Part shown: positions 16,545 to 22,809 of the stretch, piece after piece
Position numbering within the stretch: position 1 is the stretch's first letter
Layout: each line of letters starts with the position of its first letter
From: CAYWHE01 sp964458125
GTDB lineage: Bacteria; Bacteroidota; Bacteroidia; AKYH767-A; OLB10
Length of the DNA: 27,251 nucleotides
Direction: 5' to 3'
Assembly: GCA_964458125.1 (NCBI GenBank)
Contig: CAYWHE010000028.1
Coordinates: 1 to 27,251, forward strand
Translations under genes and position numbers: made by a program
Notes under the pieces: model-generated
What the model saw: the letters and a program-made list of their open reading frames with translations, nothing else
Told to the model about the DNA's origin: nothing
Database searches by the model: none

Positions 16545-16580
16545 CTGCCTGCGGCGGAGCGGCTTACCAGGCAGGGGTTT
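16545..16580 (+). terminator. Terminator-like hairpin after fmt
   Basis: CTGCCTG (16545-16551) pairs with CAGGCAG (16568-16574), followed by GGGTTTTTG. The 16-base loop is large, so efficiency is uncertain. It is GC-rich and may itself be a member of the repeat family. Confidence 0.5.
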
Positions 16581-16659
16581 TTGTATCTTTCAAGGGCTCC
16601 GGTCACTTTTTTGCTGGAGCCTGCCGGTGTTTAAATCAATGAGACTATCGTTTCAGAAG

Positions 16660-16799
16660 CTCCAGAGGAGCGAACTGAAGCGATTTAGTCGAATTGATCC
16701 CGATGGCTTTGTCCTTCGGGATCTTAGGGTTTTATTCCCCGCCGCTTGCGGCGAACAAATAAAATTTTCCATGTTGATACCTCGCAGCTTGCTGCGAGG
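16660..16799. repeat. Intergenic hairpin repeat, copy B
   Basis: Its modules are a link ending GTCGAATTGATCCCGA, a hairpin GATCCCGA (16696-16703) / TCGGGATC (16716-16723), and a palindrome CGCCGC-TT-GCGGCG at 16740-16753. A second palindrome, CCTCGCAGC-TT-GCTGCGAGG, lies at 16780-16799. Order and spacing of the first two hairpins match copy A (5527-5580). All the palindromes share the centre GCTTGC. Confidence 0.8.
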
Positions 16800-16929
16800 A
16801 GTTTCATTCCATGAACAGGCTGCTGTCAGTAACATTTGATGGCTTTTCCTGCATAATGTCCGGAAAAAAATCGTAAATTCGTTGCCGTTTGCCTGATGAT
16901 TTACCTGATAATTTATTGAACTGATTGAA

Positions 16930-19887
16930 ATGAAGCAACTTTCTGAATTAAAAAGTAGAATGAACCCGGGCCTCCGGGCTTTATTTATTTGCACAGGATT
17001 TATTTTGTTGACCCCCCGGAGTTATGCCTTGCAGGATGAGGGAAGACAATTTATTTCGAAAAAAATAACCGGGATCCAGGGCCAACATGCCTTTGAGTCT
17101 TTTACAAATGTATTTTCCAAAGCCGGCACCAATAACGATGAGGCTGTTTCCGCAGTGGTGAGAAAGTATTCCATCCTGCATACCGGGCCGGGTTTGCAGA
17201 CGATTCTGGACACCCAGCCCGAATATATAAGCCTGCAGGTTCCATCACCTGACGGAAAATATTTCTTTGATATTTTGCTTTATAAGCAGACCATTTCTCC
17301 GGGCGGACTAACCATCCTGACCGGCAGCGGGCAGGATCCGGAAAACCTGCCGGTTATGGTAAACTACCGCGGCCGTATGGATGGAAACCCGGAATCAATT
17401 GCGGCATTCAGTTTTTCCCAAAATGAAATTATGGGAATGTTCAGCAACAAGGATGGAAACTATGTGCTTGGAAAAATGGAAAACAATCCTGCCGGCAACC
17501 ATATCGTCTACAACGACAGGGACCTGGTTCCGTCGTCAGGCCTTTCCTGTGCAACCAACACATCCGTTCCCGTAATGCCTGTAAACCTCCAGAAAGGCGG
17601 AGTTCAAACGATGTCCGTTAATTGCGTAAACTGGTATTGGGAAACTGATTATGATATTTTTGCCGGAAAAGGCAGTGTGGCCAATGTAACCACTTATGTT
17701 AATGGCATCTTTAACCAGGTCTCCACCCTGTATGCCAATGATGGTATGAACATCGGTCTTCAGACACTTTTTATCTGGGATGTCGCGGATCCCTATACCG
17801 GCCCTTCCACTTCCAATTACCTGACCCAGTTTGGGAACTACCGCACTTCCTTTGCAGGTGACCTGGCCAATCTGCTGGGATACAATGGCGGAGGTGGGGT
17901 GGCCTGGCTGAACGGTTTTTGTGCACCGAATCAATACCGCATGGGGTATTGCGGTATCAATTCTTCATACTCCAGTGTACCGACCTATTCCTGGACGGTG
18001 GAAGTGGTAGCCCATGAAGAGGGTCATTTATTCGGATCTCCCCACACCCATGACTGCGCCTGGAACGGCAACAATACCAAAATCGATGCCTGTGGGGACG
18101 TGGCGGGCTATCCGGTTTCCGGTTGCCCTCAAACCTCGCCTGCCTTACCACCTGCCGGAGGTACCATCATGAGTTATTGTCACCTGACCGGTGCTGGAAT
18201 TAATTTCACACTGGGATTCGGCCCGCAACCCACGGCCCTTATGCTCAATGAGGAGAACACCTCCCCTTGCCTGGGTTCCTGTATTTTCTGCCCGGTTCCT
18301 TCGCAACCCGGCATCATCAGCGGGAATACCGGACCCTGCCAGGGAACCAGTCAAACGTATTCGATTTCCAGTGTGGCCGGTGCGACCAGTTATACCTGGA
18401 CCCTGCCAGCTGGTTGGAGCGGATCATCCACCACCACCAGCATAAACGTAACGGTAGGCAGCACCAGCGGCAACGTAACCGTTATTGCCAATAACGCCTG
18501 TGGCGGAAGCCCGGCAAGAAATGCCTCCGTCAACGTATCCCCGGTGCCGTCCCAGCCCGGCAGTATTTCAGGAAATTCTGTGCCTTGTCCCAATACTGCG
18601 TATACGTATACAGTCAGCACGGTGGCCGGAGCCAGTGTTTACTTCTGGACCCTGCCCGCGGGATGGAGCGGATCCTCCTCAACCAATTCCATTAATGTAG
18701 TGACTGGAACCAGCGGTGGCACCATCAGTGTCTATGCTTCCAATACATGCGGAACCGGCCCGGCACGTAACCGGACCCTTGCCCTTGGGGTGATCCCTGC
18801 TACACCGGGATCCATTACGGTGAGCGGGGGAGGAGCCAAGGTATGTCCCGGGGATTCCCGTATGTATTCCATCTCTCAGGTCAACGCAGCCATTGCCTAT
18901 ACCTGGATCCCGCCTGCCGGCGGAACTGTTTCCGCCGGACAGGGAACCACACAGGCAACCATTACCTATGGTTCGGGATTTACAGCCTCCGACAGCCTGT
19001 ATGTCACGGCTGATAATTCATGCGGAAGCAGTGCGCCAAAGGCCATTCTCGTAGTCCGGAATAATCCTGCCACACCCGGAACGATCAGCGGATTGAAAAA
19101 CAATACCTGTAACCTGTCCGGTGTGACTTATTCCGTCACCCAGGTGAATGGAATTACTTATAACTGGGGTTTCAATACCGGAAATGCAACCATATCGGGC
19201 GGACAGGGCAGCAATGCCATCACGGCTGATTTTGCACCGGCATACACCACTGGAATACTAAGCGTTTCCGCCACTAATGCATGCGGCACCAGTACCGCTA
19301 AAACCCTGACGGTTAAATCAACTCCAGCCACACCGGGAGCTATTTCAGGGGCAACTACCGTTTGTCAGAACCAGCAGGGCGTACCGTATTCGATTTCACC
19401 GGTAAGCGGTGCAACCGTTTACACCTGGTCGGGACCGTCCGGAAGCCGTTTCTCGGATGGCATTACGACATCCACAACGGCCTCTTTTGTTACCACATCG
19501 CCGTCTGTAACCGTGAATTTTAAAACCACAGCGGGTTCCATCAAGGTCAAAGCTGGAAATTTCTGCGGTTATGGCAGCAGCAAGAGCAAGACGGTTTCCT
19601 TCAACTGCCGGGAAGGCTTTGCCCTGGCGGGAGGACCACCGGCACTTGAAATTTCTCCGAACCCGGTTCATGATCAATTGCACATCACCTTTTTGCCGGA
19701 CAAGCCCGGAAATTATTTCCTGCGGGTAATGGACATGACAGGCCGTATACTTCATGAACAGATGGGAACCTCTGGTACCAGCAGGATTGATAAACAGTTT
19801 GACACGACCGTTTTAAGTCCGGGCATTTACCAGGTTGCACTTCAGACCGAAACCGGAATCTCCGTGAAGCCTTTTATCGTATATTGA
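16930..19887 (+). CDS. Secreted metzincin (M12B-like) protease with PKD-like repeats and T9SS sorting domain
   Basis: A 985-residue exported zinc protease. An N-terminal signal peptide ends near SYALQ; ATG 16960 (MNPGLRALF) would give a more usual length than ATG 16930. A propeptide-like region (about 40-215) precedes a reprolysin-like catalytic domain (about 225-455). That domain has the metzincin zinc motif HEEGHLFGSPH (H362, E363, H366, H372) and a Met-turn TIMSYC (M414). Five tandem PKD-like/Ig-like repeats of 80-90 residues begin at about 459, 541, 624, 715 and 800, each opening with PG.I and holding a Y.W strand and a late Cys. The C-terminus (about 907-985) is a T9SS sorting domain: ISPNPVHDQLHI ... 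MDMTGRI ... LSPGIYQVAL. It is probably attached to or released from the cell surface. The substrate is unknown. It stands alone with hairpin repeats upstream. Confidence 0.9.
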   Translation: MKQLSELKSRMNPGLRALFICTGFILLTPRSYALQDEGRQFISKKITGIQGQHAFESFTNVFSKAGTNNDEAVSAVVRKYSILHTGPGLQTILDTQPEYISLQVPSPDGKYFFDILLYKQTISPGGLTILTGSGQDPENLPVMVNYRGRMDGNPESIAAFSFSQNEIMGMFSNKDGNYVLGKMENNPAGNHIVYNDRDLVPSSGLSCATNTSVPVMPVNLQKGGVQTMSVNCVNWYWETDYDIFAGKGSVANVTTYVNGIFNQVSTLYANDGMNIGLQTLFIWDVADPYTGPSTSNYLTQFGNYRTSFAGDLANLLGYNGGGGVAWLNGFCAPNQYRMGYCGINSSYSSVPTYSWTVEVVAHEEGHLFGSPHTHDCAWNGNNTKIDACGDVAGYPVSGCPQTSPALPPAGGTIMSYCHLTGAGINFTLGFGPQPTALMLNEENTSPCLGSCIFCPVPSQPGIISGNTGPCQGTSQTYSISSVAGATSYTWTLPAGWSGSSTTTSINVTVGSTSGNVTVIANNACGGSPARNASVNVSPVPSQPGSISGNSVPCPNTAYTYTVSTVAGASVYFWTLPAGWSGSSSTNSINVVTGTSGGTISVYASNTCGTGPARNRTLALGVIPATPGSITVSGGGAKVCPGDSRMYSISQVNAAIAYTWIPPAGGTVSAGQGTTQATITYGSGFTASDSLYVTADNSCGSSAPKAILVVRNNPATPGTISGLKNNTCNLSGVTYSVTQVNGITYNWGFNTGNATISGGQGSNAITADFAPAYTTGILSVSATNACGTSTAKTLTVKSTPATPGAISGATTVCQNQQGVPYSISPVSGATVYTWSGPSGSRFSDGITTSTTASFVTTSPSVTVNFKTTAGSIKVKAGNFCGYGSSKSKTVSFNCREGFALAGGPPALEISPNPVHDQLHITFLPDKPGNYFLRVMDMTGRILHEQMGTSGTSRIDKQFDTTVLSPGIYQVALQTETGISVKPFIVY

Positions 19888-19937
19888 TGGCAGCGGGAAA
19901 AGCCTGGTGGCGCTTCCGGTTTGCTGATGAATAGCGG

Positions 19938-19974
19938 AAGTCGGGAAATTTCGAATGTCCGCTCCGGCTTTTTT
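19938..19974 (+). terminator. Probable terminator of the metzincin gene
   Basis: AAGTCGG (19938-19944) pairs with CCGGCTT (19964-19970), with one G-U pair, followed by TTTT. The loop is 19 bases. It reaches the stop codon of the convergent radC gene, leaving only about 85 bases between the two genes. Confidence 0.45.
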
Positions 19975-20662
19975 ACAATTGCCCCTCATCTGCAAAGCTG
20001 TAATATGCCGAACCTGCGATGATGATATGATCAAGAACCTTGATTTCAAGTAGTTCACCGGACTGTTTGAGGTTACGCGTCAGTTTCAGGTCTGCATCGC
20101 TGGGTTTGTTGTTCCGGCTGGGATGATTATGACAAAGGATGATGCCGCTGGCACGGTGCTCCAGGGCCGCCTTAAAAATAATTTTCGGATCCACCACCGT
20201 TCCGGAAGTGCCGCCCCTGCTCATGTTGAACCGGGTGATGATTTGGTTAGCCCTGTCCAGCAGCAATACCCAAAACTCTTCCACCAACAGGTCGGCCAGG
20301 GAAGGCTGGAAGATGGCAGCTACGTCAGCGCTGGAACTGATCTTTTGTTTTTTAAGCGCTTCCGATTCCCTTCGCCGGCGACCCAGTTCCAGCGCTGCAA
20401 CAATAGTAATGGCTTTAACTTCTCCCATGCCCTTGTATTTGCCCAGGTCCCTGACCGATAGCCGGGAAAGTTCGGAAAGGTCATTGCCAACCTGCTGAAG
20501 AATCCGCTTTCCGAGTTCGACAGCGGTTTCGTTCCGGCTTCCGGAGCGGATGAGAATGGCCAGCAGTTCGGAATCAGTCAGGGCGTTTTTACCCAGGTTT
20601 AAAAGTTTTTCGCGGGGCCTATCGGCTTCTGCCCAGGCCTTGATCTGAAGAGATGATGTCAT
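19973..20662 (-). CDS. radC: RadC-family JAB/MPN protein
   Basis: A full-length 229-residue RadC protein. The N-terminal part (about 1-100) has LTDSELLAILIRSGS and a helix-hairpin-helix segment LGKYKGMGEVKAITIVAALELGRR. The C-terminal JAB/MPN domain (about 105-229) carries the metal-binding JAMM signature HNHPSRNNKPSDAD. It was named for DNA repair, but its biochemical role in bacteria is unsettled. It lies downstream of rpsT on the same strand, with a terminator between them at 20692-20719, so it probably has its own promoter or depends on read-through. It converges on the metzincin gene. Confidence 0.95.
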   Translation of the reverse strand: MTSSLQIKAWAEADRPREKLLNLGKNALTDSELLAILIRSGSRNETAVELGKRILQQVGNDLSELSRLSVRDLGKYKGMGEVKAITIVAALELGRRRRESEALKKQKISSSADVAAIFQPSLADLLVEEFWVLLLDRANQIITRFNMSRGGTSGTVVDPKIIFKAALEHRASGIILCHNHPSRNNKPSDADLKLTRNLKQSGELLEIKVLDHIIIAGSAYYSFADEGQL

Positions 20663-20691
20663 GATAAAAAGGTTTAGGAAATAAAAGTAAT

Positions 20692-20719
20692 AAAAAAAGC
20701 CTTCTCCGGAGGAAAAGAC
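20692..20719 (-). terminator. Terminator of rpsT
   Basis: On the minus strand GTCTTTTCC (20719-20711) pairs with GGAGAAGGC (20707-20699) over 9 bp, two of them G-U, followed by seven T. It starts about 24 bases past the rpsT stop. Confidence 0.8.
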
Positions 20720-20742
20720 CTTTAATTTTTTTTGAAGCCGGT

Positions 20743-20997
20743 TTATTTCATGGCATTCACATGCTTGGTCAGCCTCGACTTGAGGTTGGAAGCCTTGCTT
20801 TTGTGTATGACCTTGGTTTTGGCAAGCTTGTCCAGCATGGCATGCACGCCAGGCAGCATTTTTTCGGCCTCTTTTTTATCCTTGCTCAAACGGATGTCTT
20901 TCACCACGTTTCGCGTGGTTTTTGCCTGGTATTTGTTGCGTACCTGTTTCGTTTTGTTGGAGCGGATACGCTTGATGGAGGATTTGTGATTAGCCAT
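20743..20997 (-). CDS. rpsT: 30S ribosomal protein S20
   Basis: An 84-residue, strongly basic protein that binds 16S rRNA in the small subunit. The start MANHKSSIKRIRSNKTKQVRNK and the end HKSKASNLKSRLTKHVNAM are the S20 pattern, and the length is normal. It lies 60 bases downstream of tRNA-Glu on the same strand. No separate promoter box is evident in that gap, so the two are probably transcribed together. A terminator follows the gene. Confidence 0.97.
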   Translation of the reverse strand: MANHKSSIKRIRSNKTKQVRNKYQAKTTRNVVKDIRLSKDKKEAEKMLPGVHAMLDKLAKTKVIHKSKASNLKSRLTKHVNAMK

Positions 20998-21057
20998 GTG
21001 AGGGATAAGGTTTATGAACAGCAGGTTTTAGCCGGCATTGGTTTGATATTAATTTCG

Positions 21058-21129
21058 TAGCCCGTACGAGAATCGAACTCGTGTTTCCTCCGTGAAAGGG
21101 AGATGTCCTAACCCCTAGACGAACGGGCC
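21058..21129 (-). tRNA. tRNA-Glu (anticodon TTC)
   Basis: The minus strand folds as a cloverleaf. The acceptor is GGCCCGT / ACGGGCT (with G1-U72) and discriminator A, the D arm is GTCTAGGGGTTAGGAC, and the anticodon arm is TCTCC-CTTTCAC-GGAGG with anticodon TTC. The T arm is CACGA-GTTCGAT-TCTCG type. The sequence closely follows E. coli tRNA-Glu around positions 8-15. The 3' CCA is not encoded. It is upstream of rpsT and preceded by a full promoter. Confidence 0.95.
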
Positions 21130-21157
21130 GGTTGAACAGCTTTTTTCAAAGCGGATG

Positions 21158-21186
21158 CAAAGGTAAAAGAAAAATGATGATTGCAA
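21158..21186 (-). promoter_or_regulatory. Promoter of the tRNA-Glu/rpsT unit
   Basis: On the minus strand TTG (21186-21184), an 18-base spacer and TACCTTTG (21165-21158), a perfect TAnnTTTG, lie about 29 bases upstream of the tRNA 5' end. This is one of the cleanest promoters in the window. Confidence 0.7.
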
Positions 21187-21232
21187 AAAGGATTTCATAA
21201 TAAAAAAACCAAAAGAATCGAGATTTAAAGTG

Positions 21233-21263
21233 TTGTAATTCAGTAAACTAAATTGTATTTTTG
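21233..21263 (+). promoter_or_regulatory. Promoter of the broken propeller-sensor gene
   Basis: TTG at 21233-21235, a 20-base spacer and TATTTTTG at 21256-21263 (perfect TAnnTTTG). It reads toward the gene remnant starting at 21422, leaving a leader of about 150 bases. Confidence 0.55.
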
Positions 21264-21303
21264 ACTTCCTTAGGAAAGTATGATTTCATTCCTGGCCCGG
21301 TTT

Positions 21304-21371
21304 TATTCCATTAAGGTAAAATGGAATATTTTTCTCCGGGGAAATTTACCGGCCGGAATGCGAAAATTTCC
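21304..21371 (+). other. Two inverted repeats in the leader of the propeller-sensor remnant
   Basis: TATTCCATT (21304-21312) pairs with AATGGAATA (21320-21328), a 9-bp stem with a 7-base loop. GGAAATTT (21340-21347) pairs with AAATTTCC (21364-21371). They lie between the promoter and the start codon and could shape the leader RNA or bind a regulator. No known riboswitch class was recognised. Confidence 0.4.
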
Positions 21372-21421
21372 GGAATAATCTTGAAGCATTCCATTCAAAT
21401 GAATTTTAAAAAACACATCCG

Positions 21422-22015
21422 ATGAAGGCAGGCGGTATGTTATTTCTTCTGGTTTTTTTTCTGGCGCAAGCTCAGTTTCTGCAGGCACAACCCAGGAAAT
21501 TATTATTGGATTATTTGTCTGTTAAGGATGGATTGGCTGATGGCACTGTACATGCTGTTATCCAGGACAAATACCACTTGATGTGGTTCGGAACCCCATT
21601 TGGTCTGGACAGGTTCGATGGCAGAAACTTTTATCATTACCGTCAGGATCCCGGGAAATTGAATTGATTATCCAATAATAACATTGAAGTTATTTTTGAG
21701 GACCGGAATCATGTTATCTGGATAGGATGTCATCAGGGCGGTCTCAATCGTTTTTTGGATGAAACCGGGAATTTTAAGGTTTACAGGGCCGTTCCGGATA
21801 ACAATACGAATTCTTACAGTGACATTGTGAATGCCATTTCGCAGGACTCGAAAGGAAATTTATGGCTGGGAACTTATGGCGGCGGTATAACAAGGTTTAC
21901 TATTTCGACCGGAATATTTAAAACCTGGACACAGGCAGACGGGTTGCTGGACAATTATTCATTCGGTGCAATGGAAGACAAAACCGGGGTTAATAGGATC
22001 GCCAGGACAGAATAA
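21422..22015 (+). pseudogene. Truncated two-component-propeller sensor (Reg_prop) gene with in-frame stop
   Basis: The frame begins with a signal peptide (MKAGGMLFLLVFFLAQAQFLQAQ) and the opening of a Bacteroidota periplasmic propeller: LSVKDGLADGTVHAVIQDKYHLMWFGT. Three further blades follow, with IEVIFEDRNHVIWIG, IVNAISQDSKGNLWLGTYGGGI and the start of a fourth (DGLLDNYSFGAMEDKTG). A TGA at 21665-21667 interrupts the frame exactly where the family usually has the Ser of 'SLSNN', so TCA to TGA is a likely mutation. The frame then ends at a TAA (22013-22015) after a non-conserved tail, NRIARTE. The rest of the propeller, the triple-tyrosine domain, the membrane segment and the output domain are missing. 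The product, if made, is an 81-residue exported peptide. The family is clear, and so is the loss of function as a sensor. Confidence 0.85.
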
Positions 22016-22029
22016 ATGACTTATAAATA

Positions 22030-22071
22030 AAAAATTCCCCGTCTGAAAACCAATGCAGACGGTGAATTTTT
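22030..22071. terminator. Bidirectional terminator after the sensor remnant
   Basis: AAAAATTC-C-CCGTCTG (22030-22045) pairs with CAGACGG-T-GAATTTTT (22056-22071), 15 of 16 positions, with a 10-base loop. The A and T ends make it a terminator in either direction. Confidence 0.85.
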
Positions 22072-22386
22072 ATATGCAGATTTTCCATTTTGAGTGATGG
22101 GTTTTTCGGATCATGCACACATCCATTTTAACTTCTTTCACTACGGACCTGATCTATAGTCAACCGTGCTGTCGGTGCCTGCCGGTGTGGTGATAATCCG
22201 GCCTTCATGGATGCCCCCGGCGAAAGCGCCGGGGTATTTTCATCCGGTTTTGTTTTGTCGGATGCTGAACAGGGCCGTTAATGGAAGGTGTCTGGTGCGA
22301 TTTCTGGAGTTGTTTGAGCGGCACCTGAAATATACCCCTTTTGGGTGATTGTTTCCTGTGATCAGACTGATGAATTTTGTGCGTTG
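22072..22386. other. Spacer before the LuxR-type gene, with a GC-rich hairpin
   Basis: No gene is recognised in about 315 bases. CCCCGGCG (22215-22222) pairs with CGCCGGGG (22227-22234) around AAAG and is followed by TATTTT. It resembles the palindromes of the intergenic repeat family in size and in its downstream T-rich bases, but lacks their GCTTGC centre. No convincing promoter is seen for the gene that follows. Confidence 0.5.
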
Positions 22387-22602
22387 ATGAACATGGAAAA
22401 AATGACGGCAAGGGATTGTGAAATTTTAGTGTTGATTGCTTTTGGTCATTCGGATCTGGAAATTTCTGAAAAGTTAGGCATCAGCCACCGGACCGTGAGT
22501 GTGAAACGGAAAAGCATCATCCGGAAGCTGAAGCTCAGGGATACCGCTCAATTAATCCGGTATGCGAAAGATAACGGTCTGGCATCCTTTTTTTTTCATT
22601 AA
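22387..22602 (+). CDS. Orphan LuxR-type (GerE) helix-turn-helix protein
   Basis: A 71-residue protein made almost wholly of a LuxR-type DNA-binding domain: MTARDCEILVLIAFGHSDLEISEKLGISHRTVSVKRKSIIRKLKL. The recognition-helix region ISHRTVSVKRKSII and the trailing LIRYAKDNGL fit the family well. The frame is open back to a GTG at 22345, but ATG 22387 is preferred because it sits just before the domain. There is no receiver or sensor domain. Bacteroidota propeller sensors of the kind found at 21422 sometimes end in such a domain, so this may be the C-terminal remnant of that gene after an internal deletion. Otherwise it is an independent small regulator. I cannot decide between these. Confidence 0.65.
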   Translation: MNMEKMTARDCEILVLIAFGHSDLEISEKLGISHRTVSVKRKSIIRKLKLRDTAQLIRYAKDNGLASFFFH

Positions 22603-22748
22603 AAAATAACCCTTTTAAAAGTTTTTGATTCAGCGAATGAAACTGCGGCAAAGTGGTCCATCCAGAATGTTCAGCATGATAACTTCAGGTTTCTTTTTTA
22701 TTTCCACCCCGCTCATTTTCAGTGAAATACACGTATCCGATTAATTCA

Positions 22749-22756
22749 TATATTTG
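22749..22756 (+). promoter_or_regulatory. -7 box for the M4 protease gene
   Basis: TATATTTG is a perfect TAnnTTTG, 53 bases before the preferred ATG. No TTG is seen at the usual -33 distance. Confidence 0.45.
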
Positions 22757-22809
22757 TATTCCTTAAACCAATGACTTCCTTTTTCCGAAGTCATCAAACA
22801 ATTGAAATC

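Larger units (their letters stand above)
16507..16929. other. Gene-free spacer filled with hairpin repeats
   Basis: About 420 bases hold no gene but a series of inverted repeats: 16545-16574, a GGCTCC/GGAGCC pair at about 16595-16621, GCTCC-AGA-GGAGC at 16660-16672, and the three listed as repeat copy B. The last 130 bases lead into the protease gene. TAAATTCG at 16874-16881 is a one-mismatch -7 box. Confidence 0.65.

Noticed and set aside
16545..16799. CRISPR array
   Set aside because: The repeats are palindromes of differing sequence at irregular spacing, without equal-length direct repeats and spacers, and no cas gene is present.
18191..18700. Overlapping alternative frames of 60-85 codons inside the metzincin gene
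   Set aside because: They are by-products of the GC-rich repeated PKD-like coding sequence and show no protein features.
22166..22348. 60-codon plus-strand ORF before the LuxR-type gene
   Set aside because: It crosses the GC-rich hairpin, is not in the family context of either neighbour and has no recognisable features.
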